DNA of 64,000 bases from Bimuria novae-zelandiae CBS 107.79 (lineage: Eukaryota; Ascomycota; Dothideomycetes; Pleosporales; Didymosphaeriaceae). Both the position numbers and the translations under genes were made by a program. The stretch spans positions 70,749 through 134,748 of the forward strand of contig ML976780.1 of assembly GCA_010015655.1 (NCBI GenBank), read 5' to 3'. Positions 1 through 11,068 of the stretch are shown piece by piece; the stretch's first letter is position 1, and each line of letters starts with the position of its first letter. Below the pieces are notes generated by a model. It made no database searches, was not told the DNA's origin, and saw only the letters and a list, made by a program, of their open reading frames with translations.

Positions 1-1640
1 AAAAGGTATCGTTAACGCTTATATTAAGGGTGTTTAAGACGTTAAATCCCTATAAGGTAGCTAGTCTTAAAGGGAATAAGGTTAGTTCTTAGGTAAAAGT
101 ATTAGTAATATAAATAAGAGTATATTAATAGCTTGCGCGTATTAATAGCGCGTTAGTATTAAAGGTATATATAGTATAATTAAATTAATAGGAGCCTAAG
201 TTAAATCTAAATAATAGATTAGTAAATAGGTTAAATATAATAGTAGAAGACTACTATCGCGTTCCTATATACATGTCCTAGACTGCTCGCTGTCGAGCGC
301 TCTCTGCCGAGCGCTCTTTACAGAGCAGTCACGTGACTTAGCGCCATGCGGCGTAGTCGCAAAATGACCAGTCATTCATAGCGAATGACATGAGGGGTTA
401 AGTACAAAACTGGCACAGCCTTCCTAGGATCTCAGATCCTAACATACGCCTTCCTTTTTATATTTAAGATCCGTGCTATATCTCTAGATCTTACTATAAG
501 TATTACTTACTCTTATATTATTCTTATGCCTTATATAGTATCTAAAATAGTCTACCCTAATTTTCTTACCTCTTAGCTATGTATTATTTTGGTCTATGTT
601 AAAATTAACGCCTTAGCTACCTTTCTTCGTTAAGTAGTCCTTTATAACCTAGCTAGATCTTTTACTAAAAGCCTAAGACACTAGAGAATTAATAGGTATA
701 TTAAGAGCTTTTTATTTACCCATTACAAGTTAATAAGATACTATAAAATAAAATATTAGCAGTTATGAATAAAAAAACTTTTATCTAAGCCTAATAACTT
801 TTACTTTAAAAACAGTGTCGCCTTTAGCCTTAAAAAAATAAATACTTATTTTTAAAATATAGTTCTTAATTTTTTTAATTTTTATCTAATAATTATAACT
901 GTCCTTAACCTATAACTTTATATACTTTAGTTTAAGGATTATTAGCGTTATTACTAAGTATAGTACTAAAAAGTAAAAAGCTTGATAAGGATAATTTTCT
1001 AGCAGTATATTAAAGTTAAAAAAGAGAAGGAAGTTAAGATAAATCTACTTTTATAAAAACTTTTAGTAACTAGCTATAATTCTTAATATTAAAAGGTACT
1101 TACTATTAACACGTCTTTCCTTACTAAAGCTTAGAGTTATAAGAAAGCTTGTAAAATAATAAAGCTCTAATAGTACTTTAACGCCTATATAGAAGTCCTC
1201 TAAGAAGCTAAGGGCAGGGAGGGCTATCTAATATAGGCTAGCCTTATTATATAGTAGCTTAAAGTAGGCTAAAAACATTATCTTACGCTATTTAAAATTA
1301 CACTTAATTTCTTTATTATCCCTAGCACTAGCTACAACTGCAAAAGATCCTTTAGTAAAAGTAAACGTATAGTTATAATTAATAAGGTTTTCTCTTTAGG
1401 GCTACTATTAAAACGTTTTAATTATAAAGAAAATTAGCTATAGCGTTAAGCTATTTAATTTAACTTAATTTACTATATAAATGTTATCTAAAAGTAGCTA
1501 ATTACTGTATAGTAAAAAGTACTATAAATATAAATAACCTATAAAGGCGAAAAATAGGAGGGAAAAAGTACGTTTTAATTAAACTACGTAGTTAGTAATT
1601 AATTCTTAATAGAAGTACAAACGTACTAGAAAAGTGAGAA
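1..1640 (+). mobile_element. RIP-degraded hAT-type transposon relic
   Basis: AT-rich, stop-riddled DNA. On the + strand, around 1300-1440, the translation resembles the C-terminal dimerisation domain of hAT transposases: a run reading IPSTSYNCKRSFSKSKR (about 1318-1370), which fits the hAT pattern of a Pro-x-Ser-x-x-x-x-x-Glu-Arg-x-Phe-Ser core with C-to-T/G-to-A changes. Upstream sequence from about 520 reads as further broken coding in the same direction. A GC-balanced island at about 261-440 may belong to the 5' end of the element, but I could not match it to a terminal repeat on the right. Positions 1-260 show nothing recognisable. The element is certainly dead because every frame is full of stops. 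Confidence 0.55.
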
Positions 1641-1916
1641 GTACTAACCCAGGTTATAGTACTTTTCGAACTGGTACATTCGATTGGAAGCGCTCTTTCG
1701 GGACCTCGGTGCATATATGTGTTTCGCCGCGTCGTCGACGAATATGAACTCTGGCAAGCAAAGGATGTTCGCGAGGTTACTTTCCTTGAGGCTCATCACA
1801 TGCTCGACCGGAGCCGTGACGCTGGACAAGCCAACTCCTTGCACCGAAACCATCAGTCCCTTCCTCTGATCCCGCAGAGCTTGGTGGATGCTCACACGAA
1901 AACTTGAGTCGATTCC

Positions 1917-2662
1917 TTGCCTCGGCCCTCTGCTCTTTCGCCTGTACGAGATAAGGCGTTGGCTACGCATAATCGTATGCCCACGGTCCATGAGCTGGCC
2001 GCTGCCCAGTCAGGCACAGCCCTCCCGGTATCCCATGATCCGACTAGCGCTCGGTCGAACGCGATGGTCCCGACTACAGAGGCGTACCATCTAGGTGTCA
2101 TGCAATCGCAGTTCACGGGCTTTCCGCCGTTTGAACGCAGCCGGTCTACGACTTTGGACCCATCTGCGCAGATGTGCCGTCTGATCCAAACCATGGGCCT
2201 TCTTTCACTTCAGGCATCGCCCCGCCCTCCCGCGTCGCCGGAGCCCACCATGACTATATGCGCTTCGCCAGCCCGTTCTTTTGCCAGGACTGTGGTCAAC
2301 CATTCAAAGTGGGAGCGGTGGGAGCCTACGAGTCTCACCGAACCAAGTGCAAGGGAAAGGCAAAGCGCGAGGGTGTGGAGATTGGTGACTTGAAGGCCGT
2401 CGGTCGTGCGCGTAGGAACACGGTCAACAAGGGTCTTCAAGCTGGTGGTCAACTCGTGCTCAATAGCATGCCGAACCTTCATGGCAAGCTTCCGCCCAAA
2501 CCTGATGTCCGCAAGCAGCTAAGCCCCATCCGTCCCATGGCTCTCCCGCCGTTCCAGTTTCCGGTTAGACCCGTGCCTTTCAATGCGAAGCTGCAACAGC
2601 CTTCGGCGGAGTCTGCTGGCCCCACCCAGGCTGACGCAGCTGGATTTGCTCCCAGCGCTTGA
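1917..2662 (+). pseudogene. Broken hypothetical protein with a C2H2/C2HC-like zinc finger
   Basis: Two overlapping + strand reading frames look like one gene. The first (from 1917, with an alternative Met at 1977) gives a Ser/Pro-rich stretch ending near 2170. The second (about 2174-2662) continues with similar composition and carries a zinc-finger-like motif, CQDCGQPFK followed by ESHRTKC, i.e. Cys-x2-Cys then His-x4-Cys. Moving from one to the other needs a frame change near 2165-2180 and no convincing intron is present there, so a small indel is the simplest reading. An in-frame TGA at 1905-1907 separates it from further coding-like sequence upstream (from 1719), and the RIP block begins only about 70 bases beyond that, so the 5' end may have been lost. 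No function is assigned; proteins of this style occur as DNA-binding or hypothetical fungal proteins. Confidence 0.4.
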
Positions 2663-3337
2663 AACTACGTGCGTTGCCTCCGCTGACTCCTAATCCGTGG
2701 ACCTGGTGGACCGAAACGCCGAAACATCCACGTGCGTTGCCAACGTTGACCCCTAATCCGTGGGCATGGTGGACCGAAACCTTGGGACGAAAAGGAAGCT
2801 AGTGGTGATTTCGCGTGAGAACCGGCAGCTTGGTACGATATGGGTTGTTTTGCAGGATCTTTAATGGTTCGGCATGTTGAGATGGCGTCTTACAGTGCGA
2901 TTGGATCATGAAGTATCCAGGTATGACTCGGTAGATCACAAACGCGGAACGTGCTCGCATATGGAATTGTGTACCTATGTTTATTTGCGTGATGTGGCTT
3001 AACGGCGATGTGGGTTTGTGCATACTTGGTTCTCGCAACGTCCACGGGTGACTCGAAGGCCTTCGCGTCGTTTCATAGGCCCTCCCCGCTGCGGTACCAA
3101 CTCTCAACATCCCCACTATACGGAAAAAATATATTTTTGCCTAGAGTGAGCCTGGGTTGAGTTGGACCCTATCCAAAGTTCAAATGTTGAGTCGTGGTCC
3201 GTAACTGCTTCTACATGCCTTTATAAACTGCACATTTCCTCGCATTCTCTCTCATCCTCCAAAGCACCTTCACCCTCAAAGATACTACTCAAGCACCACT
3301 TCTACCACTCAAAGCAAATCAGCTTCTAGTATCAAGG
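2663..3337. other. Intergenic, no supported gene
   Basis: GC-balanced DNA with only short unsupported open frames. Two near-identical phrases containing ACGTGCGTTGCC are seen, at about 2665-2710 and 2730-2775 (each followed by a shared run about a 'CCTAATCCGTGG' and 'TGGACCGAAAC'), so a roughly 66-bp local duplication follows the stop of the zinc-finger gene. The stretch 3220-3337 is CT-rich just before the next start codon, as is usual for a fungal promoter or 5' UTR. Confidence 0.5.
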
Positions 3338-3633
3338 ATGCCTTCCAATTCTACGCCCTCGTTGCAAGTCAACTTGACCTCCGCCGTCACCAGCAAGTAG
3401 GCAAATGCCCGCACCGTTATGCCTCCCCAAGGCAACTTCAAAAAGTCGACAAAGTCGATACGCCTCGCCCGCCGCGCCCTCCTCCGAGCCCAAAATGGGC
3501 AAAGCAGCAACCCCGGCCAGCAAATGGGAGGGTGCTGCGAAGGTCATCCCCCTGGGTGGAGGAAAGAAACCGGCTCCGAAATCGGAGTATGCTCCCTCCG
3601 CCCTGGAGGAAAGCCGATTTGCGCCCGCCGCTT

Positions 3634-3671
<38 letters not shown>

Positions 3672-3725
3672 CCCGCCTCCCTCCCTGCTTCTCCTGCTGC
3701 AGAGCAGGAGGAGCATCCCGAATAA
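3338..3725 (+). CDS. Small Ala/Lys/Pro-rich hypothetical protein with poly-Ala tract
   Basis: Proposed join(3338..3396,3446..3725), 112 aa. The ATG at 3338 follows a CT-rich leader with CAC/CAA runs typical of fungal transcripts. The first frame hits a stop at 3398, but removing 3397-3445 (GT-AG, 49 nt) joins it in frame to the long downstream frame. The product is low complexity: a Ser/Ala/Lys-rich N-half and, near 3636-3675, an uninterrupted trinucleotide repeat read as about a dozen Ala in the chosen frame. The same DNA reads as Gln or Ser in the other + frames and Leu on the other strand, so frame choice rests on the length of open frame around it and on the splice. The donor GTAGGC is weak. 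No family was recognised; it could be a disordered nuclear or stress protein, or not a gene at all. Confidence 0.4.
3634..3672. repeat. CAG/GCA trinucleotide microsatellite
   Basis: About 13 uninterrupted CAG units. It lies inside the proposed Ala-rich gene, where it codes poly-Ala. Slippage here would change the tract length without shifting the frame. Confidence 0.9.
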
Positions 3726-4019
3726 GATGCAGGTGCAAAGTTGCTTTCGGCTGCGCACCATGCAAACCGCGAAAAGCTTTTCGGCGCTGCGGTTAACGGC
3801 CCTACCCGTATGGGCAAGAGCAGGTTGGCGAATTAGGGGGGGTGGTTACGCGAAGACGGGGGAGGATTTTGGCACCATTGAAGTTTTTTTCTTTTTTCTC
3901 TTTTTTTTTCGTTGTGTGTAATTTCTAGAAGCCGATGGAATTAATTTGAGTATTTATAGGGAAGACGCGTACTATGCATTATTAATGAAGGTGCTTCTTT
4001 TTTTTTTTTTTTTTTTTTT

Positions 4020-4029
4020 NNNNNNNNNN
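4020..4029. other. Assembly gap (10 N)
   Basis: Ten Ns directly follow a poly-T run of more than 20 bases. The run of N is probably a fixed-size placeholder, so the true distance across the gap is unknown and the 3726-4090 interval should not be trusted for length. Confidence 0.95.
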
Positions 4030-4090
4030 CATGCGTGCACCCGCTGGTGATGATACAGGCTTGTGTAGGATAGTTCTATTTGGTGTTGAC

Positions 4091-4312
4091 GTAGGCCTGT
4101 GTGTTACCCCAGGAAGAACTATACATATGCTACAGATCTTCAGTATCCTCGTTGTATTTGTTGTTATTATAGTCCTGTGTGTTACCTAGGATAAAAAATA
4201 CAGCTAATACAGATCTATACCATCCACGTCGTATTTTTGGTTGTCATAGTCCCGTGTGTTACCCCAGGATACACAATACATATGCCACATATCTACAGCA
4301 TCCTTGTCGTAC
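4091..4312. repeat. About 78-bp tandem repeat, three diverged copies
   Basis: The phrase CCTGTGTGTTACC recurs at about 4096, 4174 and 4251 (the last as CCCGTGTGTTACC), each followed by AGGA, an A-rich stretch, a TACAGATCT-like word and a CATCC/ATCC-TCGT-GTA tail. The period is 77-78 bp. A weaker fourth copy may start near 4050, cut by the gap. The last copy runs into the 3' end of the short-chain dehydrogenase gene on the minus strand and supplies its final codons and stop. Confidence 0.8.
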
Positions 4313-5221
4313 CCAGATGCGACAAGAACTTCCCCGAGTCCTTGATCGTGATGCCCTCAATGACCTTCAACTGCGACTTCACACTCTCCTCAGGCAAGAC
4401 CGGCCCCTCAAAATTCGGCTCATACTTGCGGAAAGCCTTTGTCAAAGCGTCCAGCCCAGCCGCCACCTCGGGCGGAACTGTAATTACACCCACGAGTCAG
4501 CCATCATCTTTGCCACTAACTTCAGCATACAGGTACGGGACTTGACTTACCGTTGTTCGGATCCTCCGCCTGTGTCTGCACAAAGCCCGGACTCAGTGCC
4601 AAAAACACAACACCCTCGCTCTTATATAGAGCTGCGTACTTCGCGACAACCATGTTCGCACCAGCTTTGGATATAGCGTACGAAACCGAGTGCGTGATCC
4701 CAGTGGTACCAACCAGTTCTGTGTCAGCCATACCAGAGCTAACAACGATGACTTTCTTCACGCTGCTCTTCTTCACGAGGTCGATGAACGCGTTAATGCT
4801 CCACATCACGCCGGCGACGTTAGCGCTCATGCTAGCGTTCAGCTCATCGATAAACGCCTGCTCGTTTCCGATGAAGTCGAGTGGGGTTAAATGAGCGGTT
4901 TCCCAGGGGAGGAAAGCCCCGTTCACGATTAGGTAATCGACGGCACTGGTGATCTTCGACGCCTCAGCGGCAGCTGCGTTGAGGGAGGAGGGGTCGGTCA
5001 GGTCGCCTTGGAGGATATGGACGTTTGACGGGAGGTTGTCGGCGGAGACTTTGCTCTGGACTGAAGCTGGGGTACGAACCAGCCCGATCACCTTGTTCGA
5101 AGGGTTGGTGGAGAGCGTCTTGAGGTATTGATACTGAGGTGTATTAGACAAGGTTTTGCTAGAGATGAAGAAAACGTACACCCAGGCCTCGGGAGGCTCC
5201 TACTATCACGTACGAGGGCAT
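4293..5221 (-). CDS. Short-chain dehydrogenase/reductase (SDR), C-factor/sniffer-like
   Basis: Proposed complement(join(4293..4477,4551..5133,5180..5221)), 269 aa. NAD(P)-dependent oxidoreductase of the classical SDR fold; substrate unknown. The 14-residue first exon, found by splicing, supplies the Rossmann start MPSYVIVGASRGLG with the Gly motif GASRGLG. Further motifs are DLTD for the adenine pocket, VNGA in place of NNAG, the VVSSG catalytic Ser, and the YAISK catalytic Tyr/Lys pair. Introns are 46 nt (5134-5179) and 73 nt (4478-4550), both GT-AG. The ending GKFLSHLG is typical of fungal carbonyl-reductase-like SDRs, but the last few residues (TTRML) come from the adjoining 78-bp tandem repeat. 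The gene looks intact. Its upstream neighbour is a 3-kb gene-poor stretch. Confidence 0.88.
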
Positions 5222-8200
5222 ATTGATTGTCTGATGAAAGGCGGTGATGTTGTTATGTAAGTGTTCAAATGTCCGCTTTCTGCAGAGTTGATCGATGCTG
5301 TTGCGTTGGAATGTCTTCTCAACAGGGGAAAAACACTTGAATTTATACGTATAACATGATCGTTCAGGAGCCTAGTGCTCTTACTTTTTACGTCGTGATC
5401 CACTTCCCGATGTGGGCCTCCGTGCAACACGCACCAAATCCACCGGACTCTTTCTCGTCCGATGCTGTGTATATGTAAGCGTCATTACTCGTGATTTGGT
5501 AACTATCATTCTCGAAGCTTCGTTTCAATTTTCTCGTGCGTACGTGTGACGAAGCCTGGTGGAACGAGCACAAACGAGCGAGCGAGCCGACCAATCAAAA
5601 TAGAGGAGTCACGTGAGCACTCTCTACGCTAACCTTTTTAAGATGATCCTCTTTCCCTTTTCGGACAACTCTTAGATGAGAGCCGCTGAATAATGTCAAA
5701 TGTATTGACATGCCGCCAAAGCGCTTGATCGGCGGGGCTCTGAGTATGGTGCGGAGTGCGGAAACTCCGCGACAAGAAGAGCGCTTTTTTGAAGTTGTCT
5801 GTCGCATTATCTATTCAGGGCGTTGAAGACGATAAACGAAAAGCTTGAAGTAACCTGCATGGCTTCCAACCTTGGAAGGTTACCTACCTAGGTAGGTAAC
5901 ATGCAAGTCACACCAGGCCTCCATGAAACCCGTCAGTAGAGCGCTTTCAATCTGCCATCATTTGACTTAATTAAGGGTCTTATTCTGTCCCTTCTTAGCC
6001 CATAGTTCGCTGATATGGTTCAATAATGATTGTTCTAACAACTCGGACCGTGAGCATTCGTCAATCTCCAACTCCATTTTTTAGGGGGCTTCTAGTTCCT
6101 TTCAGCCCACCAATTCCCAGAGCAGTTCAAAATGGGATGAAAGCATCAAAACCGGTCCTCCTATGCTATCTATGCACTTCTTAGCGACGTAATGTATTGA
6201 CCTGTCAAATATAAAAAACAGCCCTTATCGACGAATCAGTATGTTATATCAAATCAACACCCTCAAGTGCTGTCCCTCGCCAATATTTCCACGCAGTTAC
6301 ACCGCCTGCTAGAAGAACGTGACTATACTTAGGTATTTTCTGCGATGACTCCTACCTTGCCAACAGCAATCCAACAGGCAGTTTCATTACGAAAGTTAGA
6401 ACTTTGAATCGCTAGCGTAGTTCCACTCACGACACGCTCACCTGCTGTTTCTAGACGCCTCAGCCGTCTCACGCGCGTGTGGACATCAAAATTGATCATG
6501 TGACCTGACAGGCGCCTGCCGGTTTCGATACTAGGCCCACGCCTCGGGCAGGACACACGCGCCCTAAACCCAATTCATCACATCAGTCTATCACAATCGG
6601 ATGTCCTATATACCTTCACTCTTCAGGCAAGTTGTTGTTTTGCACGTGCTAGACAGCAGCGTGGTGTTAAGGTGCTTCGACGAGGGGGTTGTTGGGGATG
6701 TGAACCGTGGAAATACGCGTGCAGTGCTTTTCACTAGTACTTGTAGCCCACCTCCAGGCATCCCATCTATGGTACACAGAAAACCAACCCTATGCCACAG
6801 AACCCGTACTGCGCCACGCAAAGAGTATAAATATCTCGTTAGACCCGCACAACCATAGGTGCGCTCCGCAAAAAAAAAAAAAAAAAAGTTTTACATCTTA
6901 CCATCTGGTAGGTATCTAGTGGAGTGGTCCCGATTAATGTACGCCCCACTGAATCTCACAGAATACGTGACGGGTTAACATAGTCGATTACGATAACTGC
7001 TCGCTTTGCTTACACTCTCACCCCCATTACCGTCGGCCGTTTTGTGATTGTAGGTATACTGAATTTGGCTTCACATACCCGGTTACCGTCCTGAACACGA
7101 GGACTGACGCAGAACAATGGCTTACAGCTTACCATATCTAGTGGAGTGGTCCTGGCTAACGTCCGCCCAACTACACCTCGTGTAATACTACAAGTATATT
7201 ACCATCGTTAACCACGGTACCCAATCCTACCCACCCCAACGACCGTTACCCGTTATCCATCCCGTACCCATGGGAATACGCACACCGAATGTAATTCTAC
7301 CTATGGTAAGTACACGGTTGCTAGGCTCGACACGAGGACCGCCCCCACTCCTTGCTCGCGCAGCGCACCGCCCCAAGATCCCACCCGTAGACTCGAACCC
7401 CCGCCCCAGTCTTCCCATCCATCACGAGGTCCAGTTCGCAGCGGCACGCCCCACCCCGTCCCGAGAAACCTGACCCTCTCTTTAAACGTTCTACGTGTAC
7501 TATACCCCTTCCACCCACCCCTCAGCTTAACCCGCACCATCCCACCCTTCCCTCGATCGCGTATCTCAGCTCACATCCATATACTCTCTTCAACATATAC
7601 TCCCGGCAAACAGTGCATGATACGAGCGTCCCACTCTTCCACCAAAAATGCGCGCTCAGCTCACCTATCCGCGTGACGTCCACCCCACACCCGGGTTCAG
7701 CACTTCAGGACTGGGAAATATTTAGTATGGTACAGGCTGACGCTGGGTGGACTATGGTAGGTTTAGCTTAACTCAGCTAGGAGCTTGGAGAGGAACTAGG
7801 GGAAGGGGGAGGGATGGTGGTTGATGTCGGTGTCGACGGGAAGGGCGTTAACGAAGGGCGTTGAGGGTGGGGGAAACAAGAAAGAGGGAGGGGCGGCACT
7901 CACGTGCGTTTGCGGTGAAGGGGGCTGGTTGAACTCATAGATGTGGTGCGCGATGCCTGGGTGGAGAAGGTGATGAGGTGAGATGAGCCGCGCTCGCAGT
8001 GTCAAAATCACTTATTCAAAACCATCTCCATCTCGAACACCTACCCGCGTATCAAAAACACATGCATGCCAAGTCTACCTGCGCACCCAACTCCAAAACC
8101 TCTATCCCTTGCCCAGGGGAATCACACAGACAAGCCAACCCACATGATAAACAAAACGCCCCACGCCTTTTCTTTGTCCAAATGCACATGCAACGCTAAA

Positions 8201-8267
8201 ACAAGGCCGAAGCCCTACACCAGCAGACTCAAACGCTGCTGGAACCTCTCCGCACACCAATGTCATA
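5222..8267. other. Gene-poor 3-kb interval
   Basis: No open frame here has family-like content. Visible structure: a perfect 22-bp palindrome at 5879-5900; an A17-class homopolymer at about 6871-6887; two related stretches beginning at about 6912 and 7133 that share TCTAGTGGAGTGGTCC and then diverged GTACGCCC/GTCCGCCC words about 220 bp apart; and C-rich, low-complexity sequence through 7200-7560. It may hold untranslated ends of the flanking genes or old, unrecognisable repeats. Confidence 0.6.
5879..5900. repeat. Perfect 22-bp palindrome
   Basis: GTTACCTACCT followed directly by its exact reverse complement, with no spacer. A second, imperfect inverted pair (GTAACCT at about 5850 with AGGTTAC at about 5877) lies next to it, so the region 5850-5900 can fold in more than one way. 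It is intergenic and not next to a start codon that I trust. Confidence 0.9.
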
Positions 8268-10708
8268 CTACGACTTGGACGAGCTGAAAAAGTGATGTTT
8301 CTTCTTCTTCTTCTCTTTCTCTTCCTTCCCATGTTTCCCCGACGGGGCCGGTGGCGGGGTAGGTTGCGCCTGCGGCCGAGAATTGAGCGACATATTCTGC
8401 ATCGCGGCCGTCGGCGGCGCCTGCCCGCCCGGTCGGGTGGGCAATCCACCGGGAATATTCGGTCTCGCGCCAGGCGCGCCAGGTTTAAGACCCGCGGGTG
8501 GTGGCGCGGGCTTCGGCGGCTCGGGTTTCTCGAAGAGATGCGCTGGAGCTTTTGGAGGCGGCTGGTCGACGGGTAGGCGTAGGTTTCGGCGACTCTGACT
8601 AAGATCGCCTACTTGGCGGAGGTACAAGCCGGGGTTCATCATGTGACTCGTGACGAGGAAGACGTCGCGAGATGTCTTCTCTGAGATTTCGTAGCAGGCG
8701 CGCGCTTCGGAGTAAGTAGCTCCGCCGGCCATGTAGACGATGATGCGTTGTCTTGGCTCAACACTCGAGAGCTTTGACTTGGCCCATGTAGGTTTTGCGG
8801 CGCGTAGAGATGATGCGGGGGTGATGTCGTTCATACCAGCGTCTTCAGGCGACCCTTTGGTATAGGGGAAGATGTCGTGGGGAACGCGGCCCAAAACATG
8901 TTCTTCCAGAACGTCTTTGAGGACTGGCTCGTAGCGGGACAGGGCGTACTCTTCGGCATTGGCAGGTGGCATCGTCTTGCGCGGGAAAAGGGGCGGGGTC
9001 GGTTCGCGCTTGTCTTTGAGGCCCCGGGAAGTATGCGCACCTAGGAACTCCATATTCTTCACAACAGCGCCATCTTCCGGGGGAAGCTGCGCGTGCAGCA
9101 GTAGTTTCGTAAGGTCTGCGGGGAGGATACCGTCTCTGTAAAGGACATAAAGTGCAATCAGACGTAATCGATCACCAGGTATAACGGCGTCTTCGTCTAA
9201 CGTGCGAATGACCTGATCAGCCATGTTTTTCGCCTTTTTGAATTCTTCGTCGAGCCCGGTAGTAAGACACTGTGCTTTGTTAACTTAGGCAACCAATACA
9301 ATCAAAAGCCTTCACCTGTTCCACCGAAGCAAGGTCGGGAAGCTTATGTTTTTGAAACACGTTCATGCACTCCTGCGCCATGCTGATATTCAACGAGTAT
9401 GCCTCTTTGGTCTGCTGGAATTGAGGAAGGCCGGCCATCATATCTTTGATCGCGTTCAGACCGTTCATGCCACCGGCATTCGCTGCATCCTGGTTGGTAA
9501 AGTGGGGGTTAGCCGCGATGAACTTTTGAAAATCCGAAATTAGTTTTTCAATGGTGTCCTTCATGTGTCTGTGGCGGTATTCGACCCAAATCCTGTCCTT
9601 GTCACTGATTTCCATGTCCTTCTCTTCCTCGCCGTTTTCATCGGCCACGACGGTCCTGTAGATGACTTTGTCCCCCTCCTGTAGCCGCAGCAAATCGTGC
9701 ACCATTGCTTGATAGGTGAATTCGTGTAGAAGGGGTGCGAAGAGGTCCATGGAACGATCGGTAATGTACAAGGCGCCGCGAGGACGGTTGGATTGTGGAG
9801 GGAAGTCTGGATTGAACTGTGCGTACATGTCGAGCTTGTCTTGTACGAATCGGGCCAAATGCGAGCAGAGGACGCTGGCCTCGTGGGTAGGGGTACGCGG
9901 TCGGTAGTAGCGAATGAGCGGGTATTCACCCAAGGCGACACAGACGCCGACAATCTGCAGGCTCATGAGCACGTGGTTGTACACCAGAGTGAGCACCCTA
10001 CCTTTTCTGCCACCTCCTCCATGTGGTGTCTGACGAGGTTGTTGCACTCCGGATGGAACAGAACAGGGAAGCTCCAGGGATCTTTAAACGTCACGAGGTG
10101 CGATTCGCGCGGGTGAAAGTCGAGGTGCATGACCTTGAAGGAGCGTATTTGCTGCTGGGCGATCTGCGAGCGCTCTAACCGCTCCCTGAGGGGTCCAGCC
10201 GGCACTGTTGTGAGTCAATGCACATCCTCCAGCAGTGGTTGTGACGTCTTCATACGTGTTGTCCAAATTAAAAACGCCCCCTTATATCTCCGGCGTTCAA
10301 AGTCGGCCATGATGCAGTCTACTATGTGCGGTTTCGGGGTGAGGAAGTACACGGCATCGGTGTCGGGCTGGTTCTGGCGCCTGTCCTCGATGCGCTCGAT
10401 GTCTGCGGCCACTCAGCAGTGTCCCTCGTCCCACCAAGCGGGGAGCCTACTTGTGATGTTCGAGTCGAGGATGTCATCTTCTTTGACCACGTTGTCGATC
10501 AGCTTGCGGCTCTCTTCGTCGGCGATCAGGACCTTCCACTGCGGGGCATCAGCATTGGGCGCACAATGAGCGCGGGGTGCATACGTCGCCACGGGTCGTG
10601 TTGCGGATGGTGTGGAGGATTACTGCAGAGGGCGTCAGTAGTGCACGCATGTCTTGGAACACGGGGTGTCGTACAGTCCCGCTGAATGTCTATCATTGAG
10701 ACACCCAT
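8268..10708 (-). CDS. SEC1: Sec1, SM-family regulator of exocytic SNARE complexes
   Basis: Proposed complement(join(8268..9269,9316..9954,10002..10204,10256..10402,10451..10538,10585..10622,10675..10708)), 716 aa. Sec1/Munc18 proteins bind the plasma-membrane SNARE bundle and promote vesicle fusion at sites of secretion. The start MGVSMIDIQRD is the conserved fungal Sec1 N-terminus. Later landmarks are KLIDNVVKEDDIL, PHIVDCIMADFERRRY, FHPRESHLVTFKDPWSFPVL, ALYITDRSMDLFAPLLHEFT and, near the end, RIIVYMAGGATYSEARACYE. The tail is Pro/Gly-rich and ends in a Lys run then HHFFSSSKS, as in other filamentous fungi. Six introns are all 46-52 nt, GT-AG, and each restores the family frame. Length fits the family (yeast Sec1 is 724 aa). 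Head-to-head with SUV3, 360 bp between start codons. Confidence 0.94.
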
Positions 10709-11068
10709 AATGGCGGGGTTGCGACAGCAGCTGTTGCCCGATTAGTGGCGTGACTGAGGAGCGGAGAAGCTGTGGGAGGAGCGCGCAACGAGGGAGGCAG
10801 AGATTGGGGAGCGCAGCAGCGGAGGGAGGCGTGCGGGCAGCGAAGGGCAGCGAAGGGCAGCGAAGGGCAGTGCTGAAGCGTGTTGAGGGCCGTCGTGTCT
10901 CGAGGACGAGGGACATGGGCGGAGGCGAGTGGACCTCCGAGACGCGCGAGTGCTTGGCTTCGACATTTTTCTGGCCATTGATGACGAACATCGCAGGAGC
11001 GCACCCAGCACGCATCGCTTTCATATTCCCATGCGCCTCTTTTCCCAGAGATAACAACCGTCTCTGGA
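10709..11068. promoter_or_regulatory. Shared divergent promoter, SEC1 / SUV3
   Basis: The 360 bp between the two start codons must hold both promoters. It contains a short tandem array of a decamer-like unit, GGGCAGCGAA, repeated about four times at roughly 10837-10872, and purine-rich sequence around it. No TATA box was obvious. Promoter assignment is by position only. Confidence 0.5.

Noticed and set aside
3532..3921. Poly-Gln and poly-Leu proteins over the CAG repeat
   Set aside because: Other-frame readings of the same microsatellite; the Ala frame has the best continuity with a spliced start.
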